NCBI RefSeq assembly: GCF_020166515.1
Contig: NZ_JAINZT010000002.1
Location: forward strand, 124,001 to 188,000
DNA from: Robertkochia flava
GTDB lineage: Bacteria; Bacteroidota; Bacteroidia; Flavobacteriales; Flavobacteriaceae
Direction: 5' to 3'
Length of the DNA stretch: 64,000 nucleotides
Positions 27,541 to 37,407 of the stretch are shown here, in pieces (the stretch's first letter is position 1; every line of letters starts with the position of its first letter). The notes beneath the pieces are model-generated. The model was not told where the DNA came from and did not search any database. It worked only from the letters and a program-made list of their open reading frames with translations. The position numbers and the translations under genes are program-made.

Positions 27541-27658
27541 ACCTACTTACCTATATACCTCCTTACCTCCTTACCTATTTACCTCCTTACCTATATACCT
27601 CCCTACCTCCCTACCTACTTACCTACTTACCTCCTTACCCATTTACCTACTTACCCAA
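27541..27658 (-). repeat. octamer tandem array, C-rich arm of S23 cassette 1
   Basis: About fourteen units of the form nnnntacc (tacttacc, tatatacc, tccttacc, tatttacc, tccctacc and so on). It is the inverted counterpart of the 27065-27128 array and starts 14 bases after the S23 stop codon. Confidence 0.9.
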
Positions 27659-27714
27659 CCACCTGTTACAAAACAAACATTTTGTTATAATTAAATTATT
27701 ATCATTCTACCCCC

Positions 27715-27744
27715 TTGTTTTACAGAAAGAATCCTATACATTTG
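27715..27744 (+). promoter_or_regulatory. promoter of asd (-33 TTG, -7 TACATTTG)
   Basis: TTG at 27715-27717 and TACATTTG at 27737-27744 are separated by 19 bases, a good match to the Bacteroidota promoter. The asd ATG is 23 bases downstream. Confidence 0.65.
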
Positions 27745-27767
27745 CCTCGTAAAATTATACCCCTGAT

Positions 27768-28754
27768 ATGAAAATAGCAGTTGTTGGTGCCACCGGAATG
27801 GTTGGCCAGGTAATGCTAAAGGTACTGGCCGAGCGCCAGTTTCCGGTTAGTGAACTTATCCCTGTAGCTTCAGAACGCTCTGTAGGGAAATCGATCGAAT
27901 TCAACGGCAACACGTATAAGGTGGTCGGGTTAGCGGATGCAGTTGCCGCCCGTCCGGATATTGCCTTATTCTCTGCCGGTGGAGGCACCTCTTTAGAGTG
28001 GGCCCCGAAATTTGCTGAGGCCGGAACCACGGTTATCGACAATTCTTCTGCCTGGAGGATGGATCCCACGAAAAAACTCGTGGTACCCGAGATCAATGCC
28101 GGCGACCTTACCCGCGAAGATAAGATCATCGCCAATCCGAACTGTTCCACCATACAGATGGTCATGGCTCTTGCACCCCTTCATAAAAAGTACAGCGCAA
28201 AACGCGTTATTGTTTCTACCTACCAGAGCATCACAGGAACCGGGGTAAAGGCAGTAAGACAGCTGGAAAATGAATACGCCGGCATTCAGGAGGAGATGGC
28301 CTACCCATACCCCATCCACCGAAACGCACTCCCACATTGCGACGTATTTGAGGAGAACGGCTATACCAAGGAAGAGATGAAACTGGTTCGTGAAACCCAG
28401 AAGATCGTAGACAAGCATATCGCGGTTACCGCTACTGCCGTACGTATCCCCGTTGTTGGGGGGCACAGTGAATCTGTGAATATCGAATTTGAGAACGACT
28501 TTAAACTTAACGAAGTTCGCGGTATCCTTAATGATACCCCCGGAATTACCGTTCAGGACAACCCGGATACCAACACCTACCCTATGCCAGCATATGCAGA
28601 AGGTAAGAATGAAGTATTCGTTGGCCGGATAAGACGGGACGAATCCCGACCCAACACCCTTAATATGTGGATCGTTGCAGACAACCTGCGTAAGGGTGCT
28701 GCCACCAACGCAGTTCAGATCGCAGAGTACCTTTTGGAGAACGAACTCGTATAA
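27768..28754 (+). CDS. asd: aspartate-semialdehyde dehydrogenase
   Basis: 328 residues. The NADP-binding GATGMVGQ is at 8-15, the catalytic cysteine is C126 in NPNCSTIQ, and the later GGHSESVN stretch carries the active-site histidine. It reduces aspartyl phosphate to aspartate semialdehyde for lysine (and thus peptidoglycan), threonine and methionine. It stands alone, with its own promoter and a terminator. Confidence 0.94.
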   Translation: MKIAVVGATGMVGQVMLKVLAERQFPVSELIPVASERSVGKSIEFNGNTYKVVGLADAVAARPDIALFSAGGGTSLEWAPKFAEAGTTVIDNSSAWRMDPTKKLVVPEINAGDLTREDKIIANPNCSTIQMVMALAPLHKKYSAKRVIVSTYQSITGTGVKAVRQLENEYAGIQEEMAYPYPIHRNALPHCDVFEENGYTKEEMKLVRETQKIVDKHIAVTATAVRIPVVGGHSESVNIEFENDFKLNEVRGILNDTPGITVQDNPDTNTYPMPAYAEGKNEVFVGRIRRDESRPNTLNMWIVADNLRKGAATNAVQIAEYLLENELV

Positions 28755-28774
28755 CCTGAACATAAAACAAACCG

Positions 28775-28806
28775 AAAAGCCTCTTCGATACCGAAGGGGC
28801 TTTTTT
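28775..28806 (+). terminator. rho-independent terminator after asd
   Basis: aaaagcctcttcg-atac-cgaaggggctttttt stem and T-run, about 20 bases after the asd stop. Confidence 0.8.
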
Positions 28807-28965
28807 ATTAAAAAACCACCACACGTAGGTTTCTCTTCCCTGGAAACCTCCCGTTACTTTAACGCCCTGTTACAAAAACGCTAAAGGAATAAGCGCACCG
28901 GTATCCCTTCATTTAACGCTTTTCTAACATAGTTTTCTGTATTTTAGTGAAAAATTTACCAACAA

Positions 28966-31128
28966 ATGAATCAACGTTTTAGCATCTTTGCGGTAGCCTT
29001 ACTGGCCCTGACGTCCTGTAAGGACGAATCAAAATCTGACATGGCTTTGAATTACCCCGCTACCAAAAAAGTAGATACCACAGACACGTATTTCGACACC
29101 GAAGTAAAAGACCCTTACCGATGGCTGGAAGACGATCTTTCAGACGAAACCGCCCAATGGGTAAAGGCCCAGAATGAGGTTACCTTCGGGTACCTGGAAA
29201 ACATTCCCTATCGCTCCCAGATGGAGGCGCGCCTTAAAGAAATCTGGAACTACGAGAAATTAGGAGCTCCTTACAAAGAGGGAGACTACACCTATTACAG
29301 CAAGAACGACGGGTTGCAAAACCAGTCGGTGATCTACCGTAAGAAAGACGGGGAAGACAAAGAGGAGGTTTTCCTGGATCCCAACACCTTTTCGGAAGAC
29401 GGAACCACTTCCCTGAGCGGACTCAGCTTTTCAAAAAGCGGAAACCTGGCTGCTTACTCCATATCTGAGGGAGGAAGTGACTGGCGTAAGGTGATCGTGA
29501 TCGATGCGGTGAGCAGAACAGTCGTAGAAGACACCCTTAACGACATCAAGTTCAGTGGCATTTCCTGGAAAGGGGATGAAGGCTTCTTTTACTCCAGCTA
29601 TGACAAGCCGGAGGGAAGTGAATTATCGGCAAAAACCGATCAGCATAAGTTATACTATCACAAGCTTGGCACTCCTCAAAGTGAAGATGCGCTTATCTTC
29701 GGAGGTACTGAAGAAGAGAAGCACCGTTACGTAGGAGGCCGGGTTACAGAAGACGACAAATACCTGATGATCTCTGCTTCGGTTTCCACCAACGGAAACA
29801 AGCTTTTCCTTAAAGATCTCAGTACCCCGGATGCGCCTTTAACGGCCATTGTTGACCATACCGACAGCAATACGAACCTGCTCACCAACGAAGGCAGCAC
29901 ACTTTTCCTGGTGACCGACCTGGATGCACCCAACCAAAGAGTGGTGAAGACAGATGCCGCCAATCCGACTCCCGAGAACTGGGAAGACTTTATTGCAGAG
30001 ACCGAAAATGTATTATCACCCAGTACAGGGGCAGGTTATTTCTTTGCAGAATATATGGTTGATGCGGTTTCCAAAGTACTCCAGTACAATTATGAGGGAG
30101 AACTGGTAAGAGAAGTGGAACTTCCCGGAATCGGAAGTGTAGGTCGCATCGGTGGTAAAAAAGAAGACACTACCCTGTACTACAGCTTTACCAATTACAA
30201 GACTCCAGGAAGCATCTACAGCTACAACCCGGAAGACGGCAGCTCCCAGGTATACTTTAGCCCTGAGATCAGCTTCAATCCGGACGATTACGAATCGGAG
30301 CAGGTGTTTTACGAGTCTAAGGACGGTACCAAAGTACCGATGATCATCACCTACAAAAAAGGACTGGAGAAAAACGGTAAGAACCCTGCCATGCTTTACG
30401 GATACGGCGGATTTAACATCAGTCTCACCCCTTCTTTCAGTACGGCTATGGCTGTTTGGATGGAGCAGGGCGGTATCTATGCCGTGCCTAACCTTCGCGG
30501 GGGTGGAGAGTACGGAAAAGAATGGCACGATGCCGGAACCCAGATGCAAAAGCAAAATGTTTTTGACGATTTTATCGCAGCCGGTGAATACCTGATCGCA
30601 GAAGGATACACCTCTCCCGAATACCTTGCCGTACGCGGGGGATCTAACGGAGGGCTCCTGGTGGGCGCGGTAATGACCCAGCGACCTGATCTTATGAAGG
30701 TAGCCATCCCTATGGTTGGAGTACTGGATATGCTGCGTTATCACACCTTTACTGCCGGTGCAGGATGGGCCTATGACTACGGTACTGCAGAGCAGAGCAA
30801 GGAAATGTTCGATTACCTGAAAGGGTATTCTCCTGTGCACAATGTAAAGGAAGGCACCCACTATCCTGCCACCCTGGTAACCACGGGAGACCATGACGAC
30901 CGCGTAGTACCTGCCCACAGTTTTAAGTTTGCAGCCGAGCTGCAGGACAAGCAAACAGGAAGTAATCCTACCCTGATCCGTATTGAGACCAACGCAGGTC
31001 ACGGAGCCGGAACCCCGGTGAGCAAAACTATTGAACTGTATTCAGACATCTTCAGTTTTGCCCTTTACAACATGGGCTTTGAAACTTTGCCTAACCAGGC
31101 AGTATTAAAAGACGAGATCAAGGGATAA
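28966..31128 (+). CDS. prolyl oligopeptidase family serine peptidase (S9A), lipoprotein
   Basis: 720 residues. An SPII signal (LLALTSC, cysteine near 18) precedes the beta-propeller and the C-terminal alpha/beta-hydrolase domain. The catalytic serine is S560 in RGGSNGGL, the acid D644/D645 in GDHDDRVVP and the histidine H679 in [22 protein letters not shown] before the nucleophile is typical of S9A. It should cleave proline-containing peptides outside the cytoplasmic membrane. Confidence 0.93.
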   Translation: MNQRFSIFAVALLALTSCKDESKSDMALNYPATKKVDTTDTYFDTEVKDPYRWLEDDLSDETAQWVKAQNEVTFGYLENIPYRSQMEARLKEIWNYEKLGAPYKEGDYTYYSKNDGLQNQSVIYRKKDGEDKEEVFLDPNTFSEDGTTSLSGLSFSKSGNLAAYSISEGGSDWRKVIVIDAVSRTVVEDTLNDIKFSGISWKGDEGFFYSSYDKPEGSELSAKTDQHKLYYHKLGTPQSEDALIFGGTEEEKHRYVGGRVTEDDKYLMISASVSTNGNKLFLKDLSTPDAPLTAIVDHTDSNTNLLTNEGSTLFLVTDLDAPNQRVVKTDAANPTPENWEDFIAETENVLSPSTGAGYFFAEYMVDAVSKVLQYNYEGELVREVELPGIGSVGRIGGKKEDTTLYYSFTNYKTPGSIYSYNPEDGSSQVYFSPEISFNPDDYESEQVFYESKDGTKVPMIITYKKGLEKNGKNPAMLYGYGGFNISLTPSFSTAMAVWMEQGGIYAVPNLRGGGEYGKEWHDAGTQMQKQNVFDDFIAAGEYLIAEGYTSPEYLAVRGGSNGGLLVGAVMTQRPDLMKVAIPMVGVLDMLRYHTFTAGAGWAYDYGTAEQSKEMFDYLKGYSPVHNVKEGTHYPATLVTTGDHDDRVVPAHSFKFAAELQDKQTGSNPTLIRIETNAGHGAGTPVSKTIELYSDIFSFALYNMGFETLPNQAVLKDEIKG

Positions 31129-31150
31129 TCCCGATCACATCATATGGGAG

Positions 31151-31178
31151 AACCCGGCTAAATACAGCCGGGTTTTTT
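31151..31178 (+). terminator. rho-independent terminator after the S9 peptidase
   Basis: aacccggct-aaatac-agccgggtt stem followed by tttt. Confidence 0.8.
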
Positions 31179-31237
31179 CGTTTTATAGTATATTAGCGAA
31201 CAGGTGATCACACGTACTTTGTATCTAAATATCAACT

Positions 31238-32212
31238 ATGCTGCAGGTTAAAAATCTCTCCTTCGCCTATCGCGATAAAAAAGTATTAAATAACATCAGC
31301 TTCCGGCTCCAACCCGGACAGCAACTATCTGTTATAGGCGAAAGCGGCTCTGGGAAAAGCACCTTACTTAAGATCATTTACGGCCTGCTTCAGCCGGAGC
31401 AGGGCAGTATTCACTGGAACGATAAAAAACTCCTGGGCCCGGAATTTAATTTGGTACCCGGGGAAGAATTCATCAAATACCAGGCCCAGGATTACGATTT
31501 GATGCCTCCCCTTACCGTGGCTCAGAATGTGGGAAAGTTCCTTTCAAATTTTTATCCCCGAAAAAAGAAACAGCGAATTGAAGAATTACTGGAGCTGGTA
31601 GACATGAGTGATTTTGCAGACCGCAGACCCGATGAGCTTAGTGGCGGGCAGCAACAAAGAGTTGCCCTGGCCCGGGTGCTGGCCCGGGAACCCGAACTCC
31701 TTTTACTGGATGAACCCTTTAGCAATATCGATAATTTCAAAAAGAGTGCCCTGCGCAGGCAACTCTTCGAATACCTTAAGGATAAGGGTATTGCCTGTAT
31801 CGTAGCTACTCACGACAATGCCGACAGCCTTTCTTTTTCTGATGAAGCCCTGGTCATGAAGAACGGAAGGATCATTCACCGCGGCAACCCCAGGGAACTC
31901 TACCTGAGTCCGCAAACCCGGTATGTGGCGCGACTGTTCGGAGAGGTAAACCAACTACCCGTTTCCTGGTTTATAGAAGACCGGAAAGGCCTGGTGCTGA
32001 TCTACCCTCATGAGCTTTTCCTGAACCCCGAAGGAAAGATCAAGGCCATCGTCGAGGAGAATTATTTTGAAGGGCATTCTTACCTGGTTAAAGCCCGTAT
32101 CGGCCGAAGACTGGTCTATTTCCGAAACGACAATCCCCTTAACAAACAATTCGCCATAGGATTAACCCTGAAAGACGGCGTCCTGGAGCACCGCCTTAAA
32201 CCACAGCCCTAA
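31238..32212 (+). CDS. ABC transporter ATP-binding protein
   Basis: 324 residues. Walker A is GESGSGKST (34-42), the signature LSGGQQQRVALARVL (about 134-148), and Walker B LLLLDEPFSNID (about 154-165), followed by the H-loop ATHD. The last 90 residues form a small extra domain resembling the TOBE region of importer ATPases (CysA/PotA type). No permease or binding-protein gene is adjacent, so the transported substrate cannot be inferred. Its 3' end overlaps the end of the next, convergent gene by 17 bases. Confidence 0.88.
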   Translation: MLQVKNLSFAYRDKKVLNNISFRLQPGQQLSVIGESGSGKSTLLKIIYGLLQPEQGSIHWNDKKLLGPEFNLVPGEEFIKYQAQDYDLMPPLTVAQNVGKFLSNFYPRKKKQRIEELLELVDMSDFADRRPDELSGGQQQRVALARVLAREPELLLLDEPFSNIDNFKKSALRRQLFEYLKDKGIACIVATHDNADSLSFSDEALVMKNGRIIHRGNPRELYLSPQTRYVARLFGEVNQLPVSWFIEDRKGLVLIYPHELFLNPEGKIKAIVEENYFEGHSYLVKARIGRRLVYFRNDNPLNKQFAIGLTLKDGVLEHRLKPQP

Positions 32213-32666
32213 TCCCGATCGGCTTCCCGTTAAAGGTCACCGTATCTCCGGCTGACTTGCTCAGAAGGAGTTGCCCTATAGGTGACAATGGTGAGATCAC
32301 CATTACGGGAAACTCAGAGATCTTCAGTATCCCAAGGGAGACCGACAGGAAATAAATACCTGCCGTGGTGTCTACCATACTTCCCGCTGCTACCCTGTTT
32401 GCAACCGGGGAATCCCTGTAGACCAATCGTTCAAAAACCTGAAATTCCTCCTCCTGCAACCTCAGGCGGGAAGCAGCACGTTCCATCTCCAGTTGAACCA
32501 TTGCCCTCCCGGTTTCGTGTTTGTCGCCCGCGGTGCTTTTTGATTCGCTGTCAAGAGCGTCTTTCAAACCGCTTATCTGCCGGGTGATCTTTTCATGAGA
32601 CTCCACCAGTTTTTGCCTGCACACCCTTACGGTTTCCTTTTTTAATTCCTGAAGATCGATATTCAT
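32196..32666 (-). CDS. GreA/GreB C-terminal-like domain protein
   Basis: 156 residues. A helical, charged N-terminal part (1-75) could be a coiled coil. The C-terminal part contains SPLSPIGQLLLSKSAGDTVTF, resembling the FKBP-like C-terminal domain of transcript-cleavage factors (SPIGxxLxGKxxGD). The acidic tip that stimulates cleavage in GreA is not clear, so a different RNA-polymerase-binding role is possible. Homologues are sometimes mislabelled as 3-oxoacyl-ACP synthase; no such motif is present. Confidence 0.55.
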   Translation of the reverse strand: MNIDLQELKKETVRVCRQKLVESHEKITRQISGLKDALDSESKSTAGDKHETGRAMVQLEMERAASRLRLQEEEFQVFERLVYRDSPVANRVAAGSMVDTTAGIYFLSVSLGILKISEFPVMVISPLSPIGQLLLSKSAGDTVTFNGKPIGIRAVV

Positions 32667-32744
32667 GAAGCTAAAATAGAGAAAGGGAAGGAGAAGGAAA
32701 AAGAATAGGAGTGGGATAAAGGATACGGGGAGCAGCCGGAATGT

Positions 32745-33254
32745 TCAGGATCGGGAAAAAATATAGGTGACTTCCATAAGTACTTCCCGTTCGCGGTAAT
32801 CCCGGACGATCTCTTCCACTGAAAAGGCGAAACTTTGGTTGTTATCCATAAAATCCAGGGCAGCCTGCATATTAAAGCATCCTGCATTGAGGTATAAGGT
32901 ACCCGCATCCAGCTTCCATGTGCCATCAAATAACAACTTCTCAGAACAGGCATCCCCCTCCGTGACAGAAGCGTAATAGGATGCCGATCGGTTCGCATCA
33001 AAAGTATACCGGGCGTTCTTTGCACAATCTCCCAATTGGGCAAACAGGTCGGTATCCGGGTTATCAATATCATCGTCGGTGAGGTCCATGGGCACCGCCC
33101 CCACCAGTCCGCTTAATTGCCACATGCCAGGCATCACCTCCTCTCCTGCCGAAAGCGGACCGCTAAAGTCTTCCGGGCAACCCGGGCCTTCATCTTTGGA
33201 GCAGCCAGAAAAGATCATGCAAAAGAAAAGCAACAGGGAAATTGATCGTATCAT
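32745..33254 (-). CDS. hypothetical lipoprotein (lipocalin-like)
   Basis: 169 residues with an SPII signal (FCMIFSGC, cysteine near 18). The rest is beta-rich with conserved WQLSG and LFDGTWKLDAGTLYLN stretches, similar to small lipocalin-like lipoproteins of Bacteroidota. It should sit in the outer or inner membrane facing the periplasm. Function unknown. A purine-rich stretch separates it from the GreA-like gene. Confidence 0.65.
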   Translation of the reverse strand: MIRSISLLLFFCMIFSGCSKDEGPGCPEDFSGPLSAGEEVMPGMWQLSGLVGAVPMDLTDDDIDNPDTDLFAQLGDCAKNARYTFDANRSASYYASVTEGDACSEKLLFDGTWKLDAGTLYLNAGCFNMQAALDFMDNNQSFAFSVEEIVRDYREREVLMEVTYIFSRS

Positions 33255-33336
33255 AACAGCAGTAGTTTCAGTCTTATAACCGAAAAATGGAATAGGACAC
33301 CAATGATTCTATTAAAAATTGCCAGCACCGGTATCC

Positions 33337-34509
33337 TTAAAAAATACGACTCAATTCCTTACCGGTCTGGCTTCCTATAGCCACGCCCATTCCGCCGAGA
33401 CGCACGCCGCAGGCAACGTTGTCAGAAAGACTCTTGAGCACCGGAACCTTAGAAGTACCTACCCCCATAATGCCACTCCACCGGGTATCGATCTCAAAAG
33501 GAGTGCCCGGAAGGATCACCTCTTTCAGCAATTGCTCGAGTTTCCCCTGGATCAGGGGCGTCATTCCGAACTCCGCAGTTTTCTCTCCAAGGGGATCGAG
33601 GTTTCGACCACCACCCAAAAGGATACGGTCGTTTATATTTCTGAAGTAATAATACCCGCGATCGATATGGAAACTGCCTTTGATCTTCAGCTTTTTTATG
33701 GGTTTGGTAATAAGCACCTGGGCGCGGGCAGGAGAAACGGAATCCCCAAGTACAGAGCTGGCAAAGCCGTTGGTAGCCAGGTAGAGTTTCCCGCAGGTAA
33801 ATTCCCGGAGACTGGTTTTTACAGCCACCTTCCCGTTAAGATCGGTAAAGTCCTCCAGGCTTACCCCAAACAGAATACGGATCTCCTTTTTGATGCATTT
33901 GGACTGAAGCGCCAGCATCATCTTCCCGGTATTGAGCTGCCCTTCGTAACGGTTCTTCATCAGGTAATCCTGAACACCTTCAAAACCAAAGGTGTTGGGA
34001 ACTACTTCAAAGACTTTTTTCCGGAAGAGGGGTTTCAGAATTTTATTCACCCGCTTACGATGTTCCAGGCAGGCCATAAAAAATTCGGGGTCTCCCTTAA
34101 GAAAGACCTCGTACCCCCCGTGGGGTTTATAACCTATGGCTTTATCGCCCAGATTTTTTCGTAGCAACTGGATGCCCTGGTAGCGTTTTTCTACTAAGGC
34201 CAGCATTTCATCTTCGGTTTGGGTGTTCATATCATCCAAAAGTTCAGAAAGACTGCCAAAACATGCAAATCCCGCATTTTTAGTACTGGCACCCTGTGGC
34301 AAGAGTCCGCGTTCAAGCACCAGGATCCTGGCCTTGGGATGGCGCTCACGAAGGGAAAGGGCGCAATTGAGCCCAACAATGCCGGCCCCTACCACCACAA
34401 AATCCGGTTCATCAAAAAATTCCCGGATCTCCCAATAGGAAAAACCGGAAGAAACCGAATGGTTAACAAATGCCAGGGGCATACTATGGGTCGCAGGATT
34501 GGCTTTCAT
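33337..34509 (-). CDS. FAD-dependent oxidoreductase (DAO family)
   Basis: 390 residues. The FAD-binding VGAGIVGLNCALSLRERHP stretch (about 36-54) and a later E-R-G dinucleotide-strand end (LVLERG) are present. GFACFGSLSELLDD and the C-terminal GVRLGGMGVAIGSQTGKELS are typical of amine/sarcosine-oxidase-like DAO enzymes. The substrate is unknown. The N-terminal 35 residues form an unusual extension (NPATHSMPLAF), which may be real or a start-site error. Confidence 0.82.
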   Translation of the reverse strand: MKANPATHSMPLAFVNHSVSSGFSYWEIREFFDEPDFVVVGAGIVGLNCALSLRERHPKARILVLERGLLPQGASTKNAGFACFGSLSELLDDMNTQTEDEMLALVEKRYQGIQLLRKNLGDKAIGYKPHGGYEVFLKGDPEFFMACLEHRKRVNKILKPLFRKKVFEVVPNTFGFEGVQDYLMKNRYEGQLNTGKMMLALQSKCIKKEIRILFGVSLEDFTDLNGKVAVKTSLREFTCGKLYLATNGFASSVLGDSVSPARAQVLITKPIKKLKIKGSFHIDRGYYYFRNINDRILLGGGRNLDPLGEKTAEFGMTPLIQGKLEQLLKEVILPGTPFEIDTRWSGIMGVGTSKVPVLKSLSDNVACGVRLGGMGVAIGSQTGKELSRIF

Positions 34510-34785
34510 ATCTTAAAGATATATAATTCCGGAAAATAGCAATGAGAATCAAAAAATATTTTTGATTTTAACTTACTCATTTACAATACTTTATGTGTGT
34601 AAAAGAAAAGCCAGACCATGCTAAAAAAAGCCATCCATCGCTTGAGCGACAGGGGCATACATACCTGCTTCCACAGGGGGTAAATGCAAAATTTCCAAGA
34701 TTGCCGAATTAAAGCGTAAGCAGGATTTATATAAAACACCAATGGAGACTTTAAGGCTATGATGCTTGTGGCAAGCTAATGCAAT

Positions 34786-35328
34786 TTACTCCAACCAGAT
34801 CTTTTCCAATTCCACTTTGAAATCTTCTTCCTTTTTATTCCCTATGAGTAAAGCAACTTCAGAGAGCATTTCTCCCGAATAATCAGGCATATCGAGCCTG
34901 TTCCCTCTGAAGGTGGGATACATAGATCCCAGGGATATCACCACCTCCTGCCAGGTACCGTTCGTTTCAAAATAAGCCACATAGCTCTGAGGATCGCCCC
35001 AGTTGGACTTGCAGCGCACCTGGTAGCGGGCAGGCTCCCCCTTTACCCGTAGATGAATGGTTGAAAAATCGCTGATATCAACGGGGGAAAGCCGCAAACG
35101 CACCGATGCGAATCCGCCGTTATTCTCCAGGGAAACGTGACCGGAGAACACCCCGTTCCCCGCCTGGTTTTTCCGGATCTGTGCATTGGACGCACCTCCC
35201 ATGACCACATCATTAACAATGGCCCACGCCCCGGTATCGGGCCGGGAGGCAAAATCATAGATCACGAGTTCAGATTGCATGCTTACCAGGGTTAAAATAA
35301 AACAAAAGGCGTATCCAACGAATTTCAT
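34786..35328 (-). CDS. CIA30 family protein
   Basis: 180 residues from the ATG at 35328; a TTG 18 bases upstream would give six extra residues. A signal-like hydrophobic start is followed by a jelly-roll fold: VNDVVMGGASNAQI (about 37-50) and the characteristic NNGGFASVRLRL (about 70-81). CIA30 domains bind carbohydrates or act as assembly chaperones; bacterial members are mostly uncharacterised. Confidence 0.82.
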   Translation of the reverse strand: MKFVGYAFCFILTLVSMQSELVIYDFASRPDTGAWAIVNDVVMGGASNAQIRKNQAGNGVFSGHVSLENNGGFASVRLRLSPVDISDFSTIHLRVKGEPARYQVRCKSNWGDPQSYVAYFETNGTWQEVVISLGSMYPTFRGNRLDMPDYSGEMLSEVALLIGNKKEEDFKVELEKIWLE

Positions 35329-35401
35329 CCTTATAAGGTACAACAATAAAATAATCCCATCCGGGTTGGGAACTCACCGATCTTCCGTAGTGCTACATAA
35401 T

Positions 35402-35434
35402 AAAAAAGCCCCGCTTTGCAGCGGGGCTTTTTAT
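35402..35434. terminator. bidirectional terminator after accC
   Basis: gccccgc (35408-35414) and gcggggc (35421-35427) around a 6-base loop, with A-run and T-run on the two sides. It lies at the end of the minus-strand accB-accC unit. Confidence 0.9.
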
Positions 35435-36787
35435 TTATTCTACCTCTTCCGGTTTCATTTTGAAATCCTCCATAAACTTGGTGGTGTAGTTCCCTGCGAT
35501 ATAATCAGGGTGCTCCATCAACTGGCGGTGGAAGGGGATGGTGGTTTTTATACCTTCGATCACAAACTCATCCAGGGCACGTTTCATTTTATGAATGGCC
35601 TCCTCCCTGGTCTGGGCGGTGGTAATAAGTTTGGCGATCATAGAGTCGTAGTTAGGCGGGATGGTGTATCCGCTGTACACATGCGTATCCAGACGCACCC
35701 CGTGCCCTCCAGGGGCATGCAGGGTGGTGATCCTTCCCGGAGAGGGACGAAAATCGTTATAAGGATCTTCTGCGTTGATACGGCACTCGATAGAATGCAG
35801 CTTTGGCGTATAGTTCTTCCCGGAGATCGGCACCCCTGCAGCCACGAGGATCTGCTCGCGGATCAGGTCATAATCGATCACCTGCTCGGTGATCGGGTGC
35901 TCTACCTGGATACGGGTATTCATCTCCATAAAGTAGAAGTTACGGTGCTTATCCACCAGGAACTCTACCGTACCTGCACCTTCGTATTTGATGTATTCGG
36001 CAGCCTTTACTGCAGCCAGTCCCATGGCCTCACGAAGTTCATCGGTCATAAACGGCGATGGCGTTTCTTCGGTAAGCTTCTGGTGACGACGCTGTACGGA
36101 ACAGTTACGCTCTGAAAGGTGACAGGCTTTTCCGAACTGGTCTCCAACGATCTGGATCTCGATATGGCGTGGCTCTTCGATAAGCTTTTCCATATACATC
36201 CCATCGTTTCCAAAGGCAGCTCCGGCTTCCTGCTTGGCACTTTCATAGGCTTTCTGAAGGTCTTCCTTCTTCCAGACAGCACGCATACCCTTTCCGCCAC
36301 CTCCGGCGGTAGCCTTGAGCATTACGGGATACCCCATTTCGCCGGCCAGCTGTTGAGCTTGCTGTAAACTCTCCAGCAGGCCTTCGCTTCCGGGAATGGT
36401 AGGAACCCCGGCTTCTTTCATGGTCGTTTTGGCCGTAGCCTTATCTCCCATCCGTTCGATCTGTTCCGGAGAAGCTCCGATAAATTTTATTCCGTGTTCC
36501 CTGCAGATCCTGGAAAAATTGGCATTTTCAGACAGGAACCCGTAACCCGGGTGAATGGCATCGGCATTGGTGATCTCTGCCGCTGCAATGATATTCGCTA
36601 TTTTAAGGTAGGAGTCCTTGGAAGGAGCCGGGCCGATACATACCGCCTCATCGGCAAAACGCACGTGAAGGCTTTCGGCATCGGCGGTAGAATAAACCGC
36701 CACGGTCTTAATTCCCATCTCCTTACAGGTTCTGATCACACGAAGTGCGATCTCTCCTCTGTTGGCAATCAGTATCTTTTTAAACAT
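35435..36787 (-). CDS. accC: acetyl-CoA carboxylase, biotin carboxylase subunit
   Basis: 450 residues. The ATP-grasp domain has the glycine-rich loop [12 protein letters not shown] (about 158-169), and the catalytic stretch with [16 protein letters not shown] is near 287-302. The enzyme carboxylates biotin on AccB using bicarbonate and ATP, the first step of fatty-acid synthesis. accB is 95 bases upstream on the same strand. The strong terminator follows the stop. Confidence 0.95.
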   Translation of the reverse strand: MFKKILIANRGEIALRVIRTCKEMGIKTVAVYSTADAESLHVRFADEAVCIGPAPSKDSYLKIANIIAAAEITNADAIHPGYGFLSENANFSRICREHGIKFIGASPEQIERMGDKATAKTTMKEAGVPTIPGSEGLLESLQQAQQLAGEMGYPVMLKATAGGGGKGMRAVWKKEDLQKAYESAKQEAGAAFGNDGMYMEKLIEEPRHIEIQIVGDQFGKACHLSERNCSVQRRHQKLTEETPSPFMTDELREAMGLAAVKAAEYIKYEGAGTVEFLVDKHRNFYFMEMNTRIQVEHPITEQVIDYDLIREQILVAAGVPISGKNYTPKLHSIECRINAEDPYNDFRPSPGRITTLHAPGGHGVRLDTHVYSGYTIPPNYDSMIAKLITTAQTREEAIHKMKRALDEFVIEGIKTTIPFHRQLMEHPDYIAGNYTTKFMEDFKMKPEEVE

Positions 36788-36882
36788 ATCATTCGATATT
36801 TTAGATTCGTACTTACAACCCTTTTTCCGGGGCCTCCACTCTTGACAATGGCTGCCGGGAATAACAGGTCAGAAGTTCTCGA

Positions 36883-37380
36883 TTAAGATGGGTCAACAAG
36901 GAATAAAGGCTGATCAAACTCTACAGGTGTAGAATCGTCTACAAGCACCTTTACGATCTTTCCACTCACTTCACTCTCGATCTCGTTAAAGAGTTTCATG
37001 GCCTCGATCACACAAAGCACATCTCCTTGTCCGATGCTATCACCAACCTCAACAAAGGCAGGCTTATCGGGAGAAGGTTTTCTGTAGAAAGTACCGATGA
37101 TAGGCGATTTTATGGTAACGTATTTACTGTCTTCGTCACTGGCAGCAGGGGCAGCAGATTCTGCAGCTGCGGGAGCGGGGGCAGCAGGGGCAGCCGGAGC
37201 CGGGGCCTGTGCCATAGGCTGATTCATAGGGATGTGTTGCACATAGGTTGTGGCTTCACCCTTCTTCTCATCAGATGTTGTCTTAATAGTGATCTTAACA
37301 TCCTCCATCTCAAGCTTTACTTCGCTTGCTCCGGATTTTGCCACGAATTTGATCAAACTTTGAATTTCTTTTAAATCCAT
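36883..37380 (-). CDS. accB: acetyl-CoA carboxylase biotin carboxyl carrier protein
   Basis: 165 residues. The lipoyl-like C-terminal domain carries the biotin lysine K129 in EAMKLF. An Ala/Pro-rich flexible linker (55-80) joins it to an N-terminal helical part. It shuttles the carboxyl group between AccC and the carboxyltransferase. The gene is 27 bases after fabH on the same strand. Confidence 0.94.
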   Translation of the reverse strand: MDLKEIQSLIKFVAKSGASEVKLEMEDVKITIKTTSDEKKGEATTYVQHIPMNQPMAQAPAPAAPAAPAPAAAESAAPAASDEDSKYVTIKSPIIGTFYRKPSPDKPAFVEVGDSIGQGDVLCVIEAMKLFNEIESEVSGKIVKVLVDDSTPVEFDQPLFLVDPS

Positions 37381-37407
37381 GATTACTCTGTTAGATTAGT
37401 GTGTTTG

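Noticed and set aside
27065-27658. A diversity-generating retroelement, suggested by the Avd-like fold of the S23 protein
   Set aside because: No reverse transcriptase, template repeat or variable repeat is visible at either S23 site.
30016-31002. Long antisense open frame in the S9 peptidase gene
   Set aside because: Shadow frame; the peptidase frame carries all catalytic motifs.
32663-32745. A purine-rich stretch as another repeat array
   Set aside because: It is only a loose gaaagg-type stretch, without a clear period and without an inverted partner.
33319-34164. Long open frame antisense to the FAD oxidoreductase
   Set aside because: It is a shadow of the real gene, with no family features and poor codon usage.
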